Notes: a model not told the origin generated them from the sequence alone. A stretch of 64,000 nucleotides of DNA from Lithospermum erythrorhizon (GCA_019722365.1 JADFUC010000569.1:1-64000), one strand, 5' to 3'. Shown: positions 1 through 13,060, counted from the first letter of the stretch. A program made the numbers and translations.

Positions 1-245
1 CTCAAATGCTTCGTTTCAGTTACGTATTGCTCTTGGATCGGAAAGAATTGTACTCTAATCAATCACACGGGTATGCATGTCGGAGTAGTTTGGTGTAGGG
101 TAGACGTGTGCATTAGTGACAAATTTAGAAGATAACATATCAATGTCCTAAGAAGATTCTCACAAAACTTATGGTTAAATGGTGATTCTTCAACCTGCGT
201 GGCAGGATTTTATTTTATAAGAGTAGTGTATTTTTAACTTGTTGG
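1..245. other. Unassigned sequence at window start
   Basis: I see no gene, LTR or motif in this stretch. It directly abuts the end of a minus-strand LTR (family C), but no primer-binding site is visible next to that LTR, so I cannot say whether this is flank or element interior. Confidence 0.3.
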
Positions 246-1198
246 TGTTCTAACGTATGAATAATATTCTAATAATACTATGAATCACAATTTCATGATA
301 AACTCTTAGTTGTATAGCAAATAATTAAAAGAAACTGAGGAAAAATATGTATCATTCTTCGGGGAATAATCGAGAATAATAGCAACGGAATAATATAGTA
401 GAAGATCACGAGCATCCAAAGCGAATACTCGAAGAATTGTCCATACCAAAAGCGAATAAGTCGCCGGGAGTTTTACTTATAACTCTTTTAAAATATTGAA
501 CTAAAGAAGAGGTTGGGCGAAAAAATCCAACGAAATTTTTCTAAATACTAGTCGACCAAGAGGGGAAGGGAGGGAGAGAGAGTTTTTTTGCCTTTCACAA
601 AAGTGAATACCAAAATGTGAGATAAAGCCAGTTTCATCTCCAAAAGTGGCATTGCTTATATAGGCGTCGAGATGTCCTCTTTTTAGAAACTTTGAAGGAG
701 AGTTGGCAAAAACTCTTCCACCTCTTCTAAAGCTTTTAGTCGACTATAGGGGGTCTTCTAGAACTTTCCCACTTCTTATCCCTAAAATCAAGGCATCTCA
801 AGTGGTTAAGAAGAACATTTTGGAACCCCTATCCTTTCACCATTTTAGTCGAACTTTCAACTATTGGAATTTCGCCCCAATATTCTCATATAGTTCTATT
901 TTAAAACCTGAAAGTTATAATTAAATTATGACTCGATTTTGTTGTATGTGTGTGAACTCTTTACATTTCGATTGACAAAAAGTCATATACTAATAAATGT
1001 TAGCAATGAAGCTGATAGTATATCGATTATGAAGCGGTTTAGTAAGCCATCATAATCCCACAGTATCACATCGAATATCCTAATACAAACATTACCATTT
1101 AATCGAACGTATATAAGAACTTAAACTTAAATGAGTAAATTGATTGTACAATCGAATTGTTCAATGAACATCATTTCAAATATCTCATATTTCCAACA
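246..1198 (-). repeat. LTR of family C, minus orientation (probably solo)
   Basis: Read on the minus strand, it starts TGTTGGAAATATGAG and ends CATACGTTAGAACA, giving TG...CA ends over about 953 bp. It aligns along its length with the plus-strand copy that begins at 13603; for example both contain the stretch around TTGAACAATTCGATTGTACA and the run GTGAAAGGCAA near the likely leader end. Neither a polypurine tract nor a tRNA-complementary site is found at either edge, and I could not find a target-site duplication. A solo LTR is therefore my best reading, not a proven one. Open stretches inside it are LTR sequence, not genes. Confidence 0.7.
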
Positions 1199-1305
1199 TA
1201 ATCTTGTCAAACCTCTTTTGTAAAAGGAAGACTATAACAACGTTGTGTTGGTATGCTACGAATGTAAGAATGGAAAGACCTATACATTATATGGGATTTG
1301 CTCTT

Positions 1306-1765
1306 TGTTGAAATCAATGTTATTGGTTTCTCATTTATTATGTTCATTCACGATAATTGTTGTAATTTATTTGCTAGTTTATTAAATGTGATTACATAAA
1401 CTTAAAATTCAACCATAGTAATCGTAATTACTAATTAGGATTACAAATCATAATACCGGGGTTAGGCGGATTGCTAGATCGCGTACATAATCGTTATAAT
1501 AGTAATAATGGTCAATTGTTATTGTCATACAACTACGTATACGGCTAGAAAGGTCGCTGTAGAGTAGCGTTGAGTTAAATTTCATATAAGAAATTAAAAG
1601 CGGGAGACTTGTTAATTGAAATGAATATTCTCGATTAGAATTTTATATTGATATTGCTTAAAATATATATTAGATGTAATTAGAATTAATTAACTAGCTA
1701 GTTTAATTAATTCAACGATTCAATGATTGTTAAGTTACTCACAAATGACTTGTTAGTATTTAATT
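1306..1765 (+). repeat. 5' part of a copia LTR (A-related) split by a gypsy LTR
   Basis: This starts with TTGTTGAAATCAATG and follows the order of landmarks found in the A-family LTRs: a GATTGCTAGATC block, then CGTTATAATAGTAATAATGGTCA, then the AAGCGGGAGACTTG block. It stops at the target-site duplication TAATT (1761-1765) where the gypsy-like LTR begins. The matching remainder resumes at 12838, after the gypsy LTR ends. It is a third, more diverged member of the LTR family of elements A and B. Confidence 0.6.
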
Positions 1766-3308
1766 TGTAATAACCCGTCCGAAAATTTAAATATAATAAA
1801 ATGCGAATTATTAAATGTGATATTTAAAAAAGTTGAATATTTTAATAAATTCATGCGAATTTCGAGCTACTTTTATCGTTAGGCGAGCTCTCGGGAGAAT
1901 TTCTATTCGGTTTAAAAAATTCTCTATTTTGTTCTTTATTACCCGAGTCGAGAAAGTAAAAAATCTGCAACTCTGCCAAACCCCCCGCTGCCCCGCCATG
2001 ACCCGAGCACTCTTCTCCCCCGCCGCTTCTTCGTTTTTCACTTTTCTCCCTCCAATTTTGCACGATTTTTGGGGTTTTAGCATTTGGATTCTCCTGAAGC
2101 ATTCCCCATCTTAGAGGTAAGAAATGTCGCCTTTTTCAAGTTTTATCGCGTTTTGAACTTCGGTTAACTTTTAGTTGACTTTTACTATGTCGGTTTTAAA
2201 TTGAAATAATAAGTTCTTAGATCCTTAAATTAGTTATAGAGAGTTAAATTGGAAGATTGTTGAGTATTTCATGAATTATGGAAGGTTTGACTTGATTTGA
2301 TTTTTAGTTGACTTTGTTGACTTTTTCAAAACGGTTTTAAAATGGTATAAGTATATTCTTGGACCTTTATCTCATAGTTGATTTGAGGTGAAAGTTGGTT
2401 TATAGTTGTTGGAATAAATATGTTGAAATAGGTTTTCTAGATTTGAGTAGTAAATGGGTTTAAGGATTAAAGATGGTTAGAAATGGGATAGTTAGATGTT
2501 AATGCTCCGAAACTTTATGGCTTTAGAAACTAGTAATTGAAACTTAATCATTAAAATGGATAGTTGTGAACTTAAAGTTGGAGTAATGTTATAATAGGAA
2601 CTTTCGTTGAGTTATTTTGGGAGTATAAATATGAGATAAAGTAAAGTGAAGGCTATATTCTTGGTTAACATATTATAAGTAGTAATTATAACTTTGAATG
2701 CTTGTTTAGCGTTGATCGTAGGAAAGATTCGTTTGTTGTTATTAACGTGGAGCTTATATAGCTAGCCGAGGTAGTAGTTATCTCGGAGGTGTTTATATAT
2801 GTATTTACTTGAATTGTGTGAACTATGATATTGTTTGTGTAGATCTTTGAGACTTATATATGTGAATATTATTGATTGTGATTGATATTTGAGCATGATA
2901 TTGTGGAATTTTGTGTTATCTTGTTGATTGGATGTTGGAAGTTGAGCTATTGGGAGATGTTTAGTTGGAATCATAGGTGATTTCGGATGTGTTTGAGTCA
3001 AGTTTTGGTGTAGGCCGGGCTGATTTGACTTTGTTGATATTTAAGATGGGATTGTTGGATGATTTGAGTATTAAAGGAATTACCTAAGGTAGGAAATGAT
3101 TGTGGAATCGGATCGTTAGGTTGTTGTGCCTCGTGCCCGATTATTGAGTGTGTTGTTATTGCCTCGTACTTCGATGTTGAGTAAAGTTGTTATTGCCTCG
3201 TGCCGGTATTGAATGTGTTGTTACTTGCAAATCTTCGGTATTAAGTATTATTTGTTATTCATAAATGCTTGTTATTAGTGTGTTGTTATTGCCTTGTGCG
3301 AGCGATCT
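1766..3308 (+). repeat. Ty3/gypsy-like solo LTR, left segment
   Basis: The LTR begins TGTAATAACCCGTCCG, a start typical of plant Ty3/gypsy LTRs, and its other end (12837) reads GATTACA, so the tips TGTAAT/ATTACA are inverted repeats. The 5-bp sequence TAATT lies immediately before it (1761-1765) and immediately after it (12838-12842), a perfect target-site duplication. After removing the nested copia element the LTR is about 2.49 kb, and no internal gypsy genes occur, which is the signature of a solo LTR left by unequal recombination. A C-rich stretch at 1980-2030 and the TTGACTTT repeats nearby are part of the LTR. Assignment to gypsy rests on the terminal motif and length only. Confidence 0.65.
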
Positions 3309-4309
3309 TGTTGAAATCGATGAAATTGGCTCCCGCATTGTGCTAGTTGCGGCGATTATTATCAATTCATTTATCGGTTTGGTTAAATGAGATTACGAGA
3401 ACTTAGTGTTCACCTTAGTAATGGTATATTACTAGTGTGTAGTTCTCGCTGATAATTTATTGGGTTATGGCGATTGCTAGATCTTACTCATTGTCGTTAT
3501 AATAATAGTAATTGGTCGATTATTATTATTATCTATTTCTTATTATCGAGCCTAGAATTATTTATGCTTGTCTGATGATATTGATAACATTTCATGCATG
3601 GAAATTAAAGCGAGACTTGTATATTGAAATGTGACTGCAATATTTATATATTTGTCAAATATATGTTGATGAGCGTCAATTGGTTAAACTGCGAGTTTAA
3701 TCGATTAAGCAGTGAAATTGATGAATAACTTGATAAGTTATTCGATGGTGACTTCGTTAGTATTTTAATTGACTTATTAAGTTAGTAAAAATAGAACAAC
3801 TTCGATATTAACTTCGTTATTTAATTAAAAGCTCATAGCAGTCTAATTAAGTTAGCGAGTTAAGCGATTCTTACTTGAGGATTCTTAGCGAATAAATTTA
3901 GGACTTGGTATTTAAAAAAGAGGGATTAGGTTTCATGAAATAAGAATGCTTAAAAACCTCCACCCCCTCAAAAAGCCACCCTCCTTGGTGAATTGGAAGA
4001 GTTTTCTCTTCCAATTCTCGACCCCCCTAAATCTCAAACTACAGCAAGTTCAAATTAGGATTCGTTTATATAACTTAATTGTGTCGATCACAGAGGGGCG
4101 TCGTTTAGGTGAACAAGCGTTGGAAGAGTTTGAGGGAGCTCACGCGAGGCATATCGTGGGGATTTGGGTTCATTCGCTTCCGTTGAAATGTAAGGATTCT
4201 CGTATTCATACATTTGTATTTTTATGTTTAGATTAATATACATTATTTTGAGGATCCGGGATGTATGAATTGGTGTTTATCACGAATAAATTCATACTAG
4301 ATTCTAACA
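3309..4309 (+). repeat. 5' LTR of copia element A
   Basis: It runs from TGTTGAAATCGATG to ATTCTAACA, about 1.0 kb, and pairs with 10915-11886. The final 150 bp, from GGGGATTTGGGTTCATTC to the end, are nearly identical between the two copies. The primer-binding site follows one base after the LTR end, which fixes the boundary. Confidence 0.85.
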
Positions 4310-4310
4310 G

Positions 4311-4323
4311 TGGCCTCAGAGCC
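4311..4323 (+). other. Primer-binding site of element A
   Basis: The sequence TGGCCTCAGAGCC sits one base after the 5' LTR. It resembles TGGTATCAGAGCC, the usual complement of the 3' end of initiator methionine tRNA in plant copia elements, with TA replaced by CC. Confidence 0.8.
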
Positions 4324-6300
4324 TACTCAAGTTTATGTTAGATTAATATACATTATATATGTTTCACCTTCTTTGGAATCATCATTTCATGTATTGATTT
4401 GATGATTTGAAGTGTTTATTTAATTGTTTCATGAATTGAAAGGGATTAAAAATTGATTGGTACATTTTAATTTGAGGTTGAATCATTTCGATTTTACATT
4501 GAGTTTAGAAATTTCATAAAATTACGAAATTAAATCTATTATTAATTCTTGAACCTTTGAGGTACATGACAGATTTTCAGAATTGTTTGAATTTTTTAAG
4601 TACTCCAAAAAATTCATTGAATTTCTGGATTGTTTTGGATTTAATCGAAAACTAGAAGTGTTTTTGATAAAATTCCACTTGGAAGTGTTCAATAATGATA
4701 TTGTTGATGTTCAAGTCAAATCCCAGAATTTTTTGAATTTTAGAGCCTCCAAATCATTTTACAAAAGTTGCGTTAATACGGAAAAGCTGGCCCAAATGAA
4801 TTAAAAATCGGTCGTAGAACTTAGGACCACCTCCCGCGCGCGTCCGGTCTGCGGGAATTACCGCGTCGGTGCGAATTCCACTGAGCGTATCTCATCGGCG
4901 TCTTGCGGCACCCGGCAGCGTGTCGATCTCGTGGGTTGTCGGAGGCTCGCGGTTTTAGTGAATTGAAGTTAAATCGTCCGTTTCTGAAGCCTAAATGTAT
5001 TTTATGTAATTATTTTTTGTTTAAAATTTATTGGTAATTAATTTCGGTTTTAAATGTTAAATCATAAATTTTTCATTAAGATGATTGAATATATCTTGAA
5101 TGGCATAATTTGATTTATATTTCCACTTTCAAAATTATTTTCATTAATTGATAATTTTGAAAATATTTTAATGATAAACTTTTTAAATTTTAAATTTTGG
5201 AGTTAATTACTTGTAAGTAATTATTCCATAATTTAAGAGGTTAGTAATTATTTTAATAATTATCATTAATCATCAATAATGAATATGTTTAAATTTAAAA
5301 ATTTACGTTAATTGATAATTAATTATAAATATAATAGGTAATTAATTAGTCGATTATAGACACATTTATTTTCATTTCATTTGTATATGTGACATTAAGT
5401 GCATTTATTTGTTTAATGTTTGCCGATATATATTGTTATGGAATGGAATGGAGGAGTGTATTGATATGACTAGTGTTTTTAGATGCAGCGTGCCGTATTG
5501 TTGTAAATGACCTCTTGAGTCATATTATTTTATTTTATTTTATTTATTGTTTCTCCCTTGTGAGCTTGCGTGTTGTCTATAAAGTTGGGATTAGTGTATT
5601 TAGTTGTAATTCAAGGCCAGGAGCAGTGGAGATTAGGAAGCCCAGGAAGCTAGGAAGACAAGAAATTGTAATAGGGCCGAATGTTAGTTTTCAAGTTTTG
5701 AAAATGTAATAGGCCCTAGGGTCATATCATATGCCTCTTGAATGTGCATTACTTGTTTATTTTCATGTTTTATGCAATATGCTTGATTATGTGCTACAAT
5801 GCATAGTAAATTAAAAGCAAAGTAATAATAATCTCACAATTTAAAATTTAACAACGTATGAAGCCAATTTAAAGTTGTGAAATCGGTAGCATTATCACAG
5901 GCCTTTGTGATGGCGAATTATAGTTTTACACTGATATGACAATGGATCATGTTGGAGTTATTTCACTAACGTTGTGGGCTTTAGGATGATCCTCAAGTAA
6001 TTTTAGTTTAATTGGTATGCTTAACCGGTTTGTAGAGATACAAAAGTCGGGTAGCATCTTGAATAGTATACTATGACATAAGATTTATGTAGTTTACATA
6101 ATTGGTTGATAACTACTATTATCTTTGGATTGAAATGTAATGCGATTTGCGTTTGGATTTAAGTGTAATAGGTCTTGATACTAATATATTTCGTGAGATT
6201 TGAAGTATTAGTATTTACTTTACAATTTATTTTGTAAGTGTTTGGCATGATAGTTCTTGGAGTCACATTTGTCTTCGTTTCTTGTGCTTGTAGAATTATA
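4324..6300 (+). other. Untranslated leader of element A
   Basis: About 2 kb lie between the primer-binding site and gag with no conserved protein. It contains a GC-rich island (about 4826-4960) in otherwise AT-rich DNA; the leader of element B has an island at the equivalent place (33760-33900). Its last 100 bases match the leader end of element B at 31865-31930 in reverse. Confidence 0.6.
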
Positions 6301-7127
6301 ATGGCTACGCGACTACTACTCGCTAAATGCTTCAAACTACATTAACTTTCATTGCTGATGTATGATGGTGCAAATGTTGAGAATGGTCTCGTGAGTTGAA
6401 GGTTGTCTTCAAGTTTCACGGGATCCTAGAATCGTCTAGCATAAAAATTCTATAAGACCTTCTGAGGACAGCGTATATGCCTTTGGAAGAAATATGAGTT
6501 GCGTAGAAGGACTCTCTAAATGCGAAGTGTCTTATGCTTACTCGGATGGAGCAGTTCGGGCTACGTATGATGAAATATCAAGTGTATGACATATCGAAGC
6601 TCTTGAGTGAATCGAAGAAGGCGTCTGCGAGAATATAAGAAATCACAGCTTTTGTGCTTTCTCGTTGGCTGGAGGCAATCTGGCGATTCGATTGCGCACT
6701 TGAGAGTGATGGATGCAGCCAAGCAGTGCAGATCCTTGAGGATCTGAGAATGGCCCCAAGTTAGGGTTATATCACCATGAGATGCCTTTGAAGTCGATAT
6801 ATGCAGAGTACATCCAAAAAGGCTATAGAAGGTACAAGGTCGATCTGAGCCTGCCGAGATTCATAAACAAATAACTATTCTTTGATCTTGTGAATTTTTG
6901 GATATGAACAAAGAACCTTCGCTTCTCTTGGCGTTGCCTCTAGCGGTCAGCGTCGCGAATCTGAGAAGAGCTGAGGGTATGCGAGGATGTATGCATACTA
7001 TTGCAAACTTCAAAGTCAGCTTTGGAAAGGAACTGTAGGAAATTCAATCGAGATAGGAAAAATGGTTTAATAAACACCAAACCTAAAAAGGTATGTATGT
7101 TATTGGTTGTACAACTTCTAATTCTGC
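6301..7127 (+). pseudogene. copia A gag remnant
   Basis: The likely start codon is at 6301 (ATGGCTACGCGA). The coding signal is broken by stops and indels throughout. Near 7000-7040 codons for a CCHC zinc knuckle of the GHWKRNC type are recognisable across shifted frames, which places the nucleocapsid just before the protease. It would have encoded the particle protein that packages the element's RNA. It cannot produce a full product as it stands. Confidence 0.6.
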
Positions 7128-10095
7128 CGTGGAGTGCTAGACACCGGTTGTAGTTCTCATGTTGTAATATGCAGGAACTCAAGTCAAGTAGAAGACTCAA
7201 AAGAGGGGAAATGGATCTACGTGTGGGGAACGGCGCGAAGGTTGCGGCCCTTGCAGTAGGATCCATCAGTTTAAATTGCCCACGAGCCCCTTGTTTGAAC
7301 TTTATCTCCGGTTTACTAATATGCGCGATTTGCGAGAATATTAGGTTCGTTTTGAATAATGATAGTTTTCATTTCAATAGATTCCGATGAATTTAGGATC
7401 ACAGGGAATGGGGTATTTAGTACATACCTCCCTTCAAAATGGTACAGTCGTTTTAGACATGATGATTGAGTCATATAACATAAACTTAAAGCGGAATAAA
7501 CTGTGACTTAAGCAGACATGCCTAAGGCATTGCGGTGGGTCATATTAACGAGAACGAATCAAGAAACTCCGGTGGGATACTTGCGGGGTTTCGATTATGA
7601 ATCATGCGATAAGTGTGAATCATTACCTTTTAGAGAAAAATGACTAAATCCGCTTCCTTTGGATTCAATGAAAGAGCAAGTGATTTATTGGGGATCATGC
7701 AGCTCCGATGCTTAATGTGGAGTCGATGAACACATACGCAGCGAGGAGGTTATAGCTACTTCATTACATTTGCGATGATTGCGGTGAATCACGATTTTCG
7801 TATCGATGGGAACCTGAAACCACGAGTCCTTTGAAATTCAAGGAATTCCCAAAATGAAATTACAAAACCCAATTGAGCAAGACAATAAAGGATTCTCCGA
7901 TTACGATGGGGTGGAGAATATTTGAGTCACAGTTCAATACTCATCTTAGAGAGTGGTATTGTTTCAAAACTCACTCAGCGAGGCATACAAACATAATGGC
8001 GATATACGAAAGGAGAAATCGAACCATAACGTATGGATTCGGTCTATGATGAGCCTATCGATCTACGGTTAATTTACGGGGATATACTTCTAAGCGCGAC
8101 AACACCTTAAACAAATGTCCAACAAAGTCATTGAAACTCCCCATGAGCCTTGGTTTGGGAAGATTCCCAAGTTGGGTTTTCTCAGGGATTTGGGTTGTGA
8201 AGCTTATGTTAAGAGATTAACAAAGGATAAACTTGCGCCCAAATCCGATAAATGCTATTTCATAGGATATCAAAGGCTTGATTTAGTTACTACTTCTACA
8301 CAAAAGCATGAGAATAAAATCTTCATTGCTAAGCAGTGTTCCTTGAAAGGAATATACGTTGAAGGACTTGAAATGGTGTTCATCTTGATGAAGCTCAAGT
8401 TGATGAAGTCGATGTGATGCATCTAATGCGGAAGCATCGTAGCGCCACAAAAATTGGCACCTTAACCATAGAAGATCCGGTCCGCTTGATCCACGAGAGT
8501 TATGGAAGAACTGACCCATGAGGAGATCAGCGAGGGGATCGTCATGAACGAGCTAGTATGGTAGAAGCCTTCATCATTGAAAGTGACGAAACCCGCTTCT
8601 TATAAAGAAGTGATAAATAAAGAGATCTTCGACAAATGAAAAATAGCCATGCAATGAGATAGATTCTATGTACGGAAACGAGTTTGGTCCTTTTGAATTT
8701 ACAATGGGGTTAAGCCTATTGAATGCAAATGGGTATTTAAGAAGAAACATGATAAAGGCGGAAGCATTGATGTTTTCAAAGCTAGGCTTGTAGCGAAGGT
8801 TTCAAACAAGTTCCTGTGGACTATGTGAAACCTACTCGTAAAATAGCTATGCTTAAATTCATCCGGATAATCTTAGCCATTCTTTGCATTTCGTGACTAT
8901 GAAATATGGCAAATGGATGTAAAGCCCTTTCTGAATGGAAATTTAGAGGAGAATGTGTATATAGTGCGGCCTCCGGGCTTTCTACATTGTCCTAAAAAAG
9001 GACTGAAGTATACGAAGTTAAAGGTCCATTTATGGTGGGCATCCATGATTGGAATCTACGTTTGATGAATCGATTAAAAATTTAGTTTCATCAAACCGAA
9101 AGAAGAATCTTATTGTATCTGAAGGTAAGTGGGAGTTATGTATCATTCATAGTCACATGTCGATGACATCTTTATCATTGGAAACAACGTAGAGGTTACT
9201 AAGCTTCAGTCATTGATTGGTTGTGTAAATATTTCTCAATGAGGACTTATTCAAGCACAATATACTTGGAATAAAGATCCCTGAGATCGAATTTAGAAGG
9301 CTGGTGGACTTTGTTAGGATGCACATGTGAATAAGGTACTCTGAAGGTTCGACATGGGTAACTCAAGAAGGGGTAATCTCCCATTGAGACATGGAGTTAT
9401 TTCCGTGACCTGATGTCCCACTACTAGTCTTGAGATGAACAAAATGAAGAGATGTACCTTACGCTTAGGCTATAGGATCCATGTGTATGCCATGTCTGGC
9501 TGAACTGATGTGTCTTATCGCCTTTGAGTATAACATTAGATGCAATTTAATCGGTGAAAACCTCTACGGATTGCAATGAAGTGAATCTTGAAGTATAAAG
9601 GAAGAACTAAAAGATCTTTTTTCTTGAGTATATGGTGGAGATGATGGTGTGGTCACCGGGTACACCGTGCAGTTTTCAAGCCAGCGGAAGCGAATATCAT
9701 TCTAGTGCAGGTATGTATTTTGTCTGATAGTGGAAGCATTATCTTGGAGGAGTTCAAGCGAGTCTTGTGCGATTCTACCTGAGAATCGAGTATATGTGAC
9801 GTTTAAAGCCGCTAAAGAAGCATGTTGGATTAAGAAAAGGTAGTGAGCTTGGTGTAGTACCTAGCATTGAGGATGAGTTGAGTTGCTGGCCAATCTTGGG
9901 GCGATAGCTCGAAGCTAAAGAACTTGAGCACATCACAAATCCAACCGTACCCAAAGTATCACCCTAATTAGAGATATGCTTAATAGAGGTGATATCAAAG
10001 TATAAAGTAACGAGAGACCAATGCAGTGACCACTGCAACCACTTCATCCGGGCAAGCGTGATGAGCGATAGGTCTTAGACAGATGTCGCAGTGGT
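7128..10095 (+). pseudogene. copia A pol remnant (protease, integrase, RT, RNase H)
   Basis: Domains appear in copia order. The protease has the active-site motif LDTGCSSH at 7137-7160, followed by the conserved stretch GEMDLRVGNGAKVAALAVGS. The integrase C-terminal part is at 8115-8280 (EPWFGKIPKLGF..., CYFIGY). The RT is at 8660-9300, with CKWVFKKKHDKGG and a catalytic box that now reads HVDD (9156-9167) where YVDD is expected. RNase H spans 9540-10090, recognisable by KAAKEACWIKK and ELGVVPSI. Frames change every few hundred bases, so this is a pseudogene of the element polyprotein. Confidence 0.85.
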
Positions 10096-10914
10096 GTTAG
10101 GTTAAGTGGGAGTCAGTATGTATCTATTGTGTTATGTGAACAAATATTTGAATATTGTTGCTTCTTATATTCTAGTATATTTGTTTACTTCGTCTATATG
10201 TTTAAATTTACATATAATATACATGTATTGTATCCTCGATGAGTGAAAAGTTAAAATCCCTAGGTTAGTCTATGTTTTCTAGAGAGGCAACATGAATTGT
10301 TGATTATACCTCTTCAAGCCTAGAAACATAGGATAGCCAAAGGCCTTGGTCAGATGTTTGATAGTTAGAGGCGACAAGCATTATATATTCTTGTGGTGTT
10401 TTGATTAGTGATCAAGATTGATCACGTTAACTCTTCAGGATAGATGATACCATGGGATGCCGGTCCTATATTTGGGGAGTTAGTATGATCGAAGCGAATT
10501 CATAGAGAAAGATATGTATATAAATGCTCCTATGATATTTGTTTAGAATTTTAGGATTCGACAATTCTTAGACCTCACGATATATAACTATACGTATTTA
10601 TATAAGTATGTACTTTGGTATGAATAAGCGTCTGCTTAGGGGATTATAACGGCATATGTTGGGTCACACGGTGAGTATAGCGATAGATGTTGATATATTG
10701 GGAGGGATTTATCTGTCCTTGATATACAAGGAAGATCTCAGGCCTCTGTGCGGTTGAAGTGCTTGATTGGTTTATGGGGCCATTTATAAATGTTTATTCG
10801 GTTCATACTCGGTAAAGAAAGTTGTGGGTGTTTCATGACACATAGCATGGTTAGCCCTCGACTAGAGATCGCGCGGTAAAGGTGTAATGCTTAATGGGTC
10901 AGAGAGCGAGTAAG
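10096..10914 (+). other. 3' untranslated region of element A
   Basis: About 800 bp lie between the end of RNase H and the 3' LTR. A polypurine-like AAGTGGGAG is at 10104-10112, directly after the coding part. In LTR family C the same 9-mer sits immediately before the LTR (13594-13602), but here the LTR starts 800 bp further on after a weaker purine run (GAGAGCGAGTAAG). Element B has the same arrangement in reverse. Confidence 0.55.
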
Positions 10915-11886
10915 TGTTGGAAATCAATGAAAATTGATTCGCTTTTATTGTGCCGTTGCGGCGGTGATTGTATCGATTCATTTTACGGTTTAGTTAAATG
11001 AGATTACTAGAACTTAGTGTTCACCTTGGTAATGGTATATTACTAGTGTGGAGTTCTCAAGATAATTTAAGGTGTTATGACGATTGCTAGATCTTACTCA
11101 TTAATCGTTATAATAATAGTAATTGGTCAGGTATTATTGTGCTTCTTGATATCGAGCACAGAAGGTGGCACATACAATGATATTAAGAATAATATTTCAT
11201 GCATGAAGTCGCAGAGACTTCTATATTGAGAAATGTGGCTCTCAATATTTATATATTATCCAAATATATGTTGATGAACATCAATTGGTTAAACTTGCAA
11301 GTTTAATCGATTAAGCAGTGAAATTGATGAATAACTTGATAGAATTGACCGATAGTGACTTCGTTAGTATTTTAATGACTTGGTGGTAAAATAGAACAAC
11401 TCACTAGTAACTCATTATTTAATTAGAAGCTCATAACGGTCTAATTAACGAGTTGCTTAGCAGATAGATTTGGGACTTGGTATTTAAAGGGGATTAGGTT
11501 TCATGGAAATAAGAATCATAAAACCTCCACCCCCTCAAAACGCCCCCTCCTTGGTGAATTGGAAGAGTTTTCTCTTCCAGATTCTCATTAAATATCCCCT
11601 CGAACTCTGCTAGAAGTTCAAATTACTAGAGTTCGTTTCCCTCACGGGTGTGTGCAATCCCAGAGGACATCTCATTCGGTGTTGAACAGCGTTGGAGAGG
11701 GAGTTTGAAGGGCTTCACTTTCGGGAGCATATCGTGGGGATTTGGGTTCATTCGCTTCCGTTGAAATGTAAGGATTCTCGTATTCATACATTTGTATTTT
11801 ATGTTTAGATTAATATATATATTATTTTGAGGTCAGAGATGTATGAATTGGTGTTTATAAAGATAAATTCATACTAGATTCTAACA
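10915..11886 (+). repeat. 3' LTR of copia element A
   Basis: It starts TGTTGGAAATCAATG and ends TTCTAACA, 972 bp, pairing with 3309-4309. The gypsy-like LTR resumes directly afterwards. Confidence 0.85.
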
Positions 11887-12837
11887 TATACGAGTGTGTT
11901 GTTCTCCCTGCAGGTTGAGGTTGTTTATATGTGCATTAGTGGTAGAAAGCCGGATATGTTGAGTTGGTTGAGTTGTATATTGTGGATGTTTCTTTGCTTT
12001 TTAGTATAGTTGAAGATTGAGATGAATGATTGATAGCTAGAATTGTGGTATCTACATTTGACTTTCGTGGTTATAGTTTCATGTGGATTGTGTTATTTTT
12101 ATCTTTGGTTGGATTACTTTATTGAGACATCTTTGTGCGATATGTTGTTCCATGTATGATTTTTCTGTGAGATTGATTTCGCTATTGAGACACTTGGGTG
12201 TATTATGTTATACATTCCTTTGAAATCGTAAGTTATGGTCATGATATGTATCTTTCTTTTATTTTTGGAGGTTTATCTTGGATATATATATATATGACTC
12301 CCAGCTATATTTTACCATTTAGATTTGTGGGTAAGTTTCATTACTGTGATAAGTATTCACTAAGGCTGTGACTTACGCCTGATAAATCTTAGGCGTAATT
12401 TTAAGTGTCGGGTTGGCCAATTAGTGACTTTGACATCTTAGTCTTACAATTAGATGCGATCGTGGTTTGGAACTTAGGTGAAGCGACGGGTGGTAGATGA
12501 TCCTCATGACCTTGTCACAGTTGTTGTGATTGTTGTTTACTGTTTGAGTCGATCATCGTGTTGTATTGGTTCGGTGAGTTGATTTTGTTTCACGTATTTT
12601 GGCAAACTGATGTAAAGTATTTTGGGGAGTTTATGTTTTATGGATTGACTTGTGTGGTTAGGTATCGCCACGATGGATCGTTTTATTTAAAACCGTCTTT
12701 CCAGGACTTTTATCGTGAAGTTTCGATTTGTTTGAAAACAGGTTGTCTTTTAAAATGAGTCATCCATCGATTTGGTGACTCTGGTGTTCAGGATCATGAT
12801 GACTCTAACCTCAGGGCGGCCGGCTGAGGTGATTACA
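11887..12837 (+). repeat. Ty3/gypsy-like solo LTR, right segment
   Basis: This continues the LTR that began at 1766 and ends GATTACA at 12837, followed by the target-site duplication TAATT (12838-12842). An open stretch around 12558-12758 resembles no protein I know and is part of the LTR. Confidence 0.6.
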
Positions 12838-13060
12838 TAATTAGCTTTTTAAGTTAATTAAATAGAATAACTTCGTGCGACTTGATAATAATTAGTACTC
12901 TTAACGGTTTAATTATTAATCAAATTCATTTCGTCTTTAACGGTTGAGCTATGCAGTTGAATTGAAAAGCCCTATATAAACATGGGATTTATTAGGTTTT
13001 ATTCATAACACAAAACTAACCTGAGCCTTGAAATCCGCCTCACTCATAGCGAGGCAGGTG
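12838..13060 (+). repeat. 3' continuation of the split A-related LTR
   Basis: After the TAATT repeat the sequence resumes with the LTR block AATAGAACAACTTCG (here AATAGAATAACTTCG), then AACGGTTTAATTATTAA and the leader-like GGGATTTATTAGGTTT. This is the order seen at 3780-3930 in element A. The right limit is not defined: similarity fades near 13050. Confidence 0.5.

Larger units (their letters stand above)
3309..11886 (+). mobile_element. Ty1/copia retrotransposon A, full length but decayed
   Basis: This is a complete LTR retrotransposon: 5' LTR, initiator-Met-type primer-binding site, long untranslated leader, gag, protease-integrase-RT-RNase H in copia order, 3' untranslated region and 3' LTR. 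It lies inside the gypsy-like solo LTR, so it is the youngest layer of this nest. The reading frame is interrupted many times by short indels and stops, and no complete polyprotein can be made. Element B on the minus strand at 26.4-35.4 kb has a similar interior (leader, gag, pol and 3' region) but a diverged LTR. No clean 5-bp target-site duplication is visible (gatct on the left, tatac on the right). Confidence 0.85.

Noticed and set aside
1833..2114. Overlapping open stretches on both strands
   Set aside because: They fall in the C-rich part of the gypsy-like solo LTR and no protein family is recognisable.
3304..11891. Target-site duplication for element A
   Set aside because: The flanks are gatct and tatac. 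A shared CGAG nearby is offset and could be chance, so I do not claim one.
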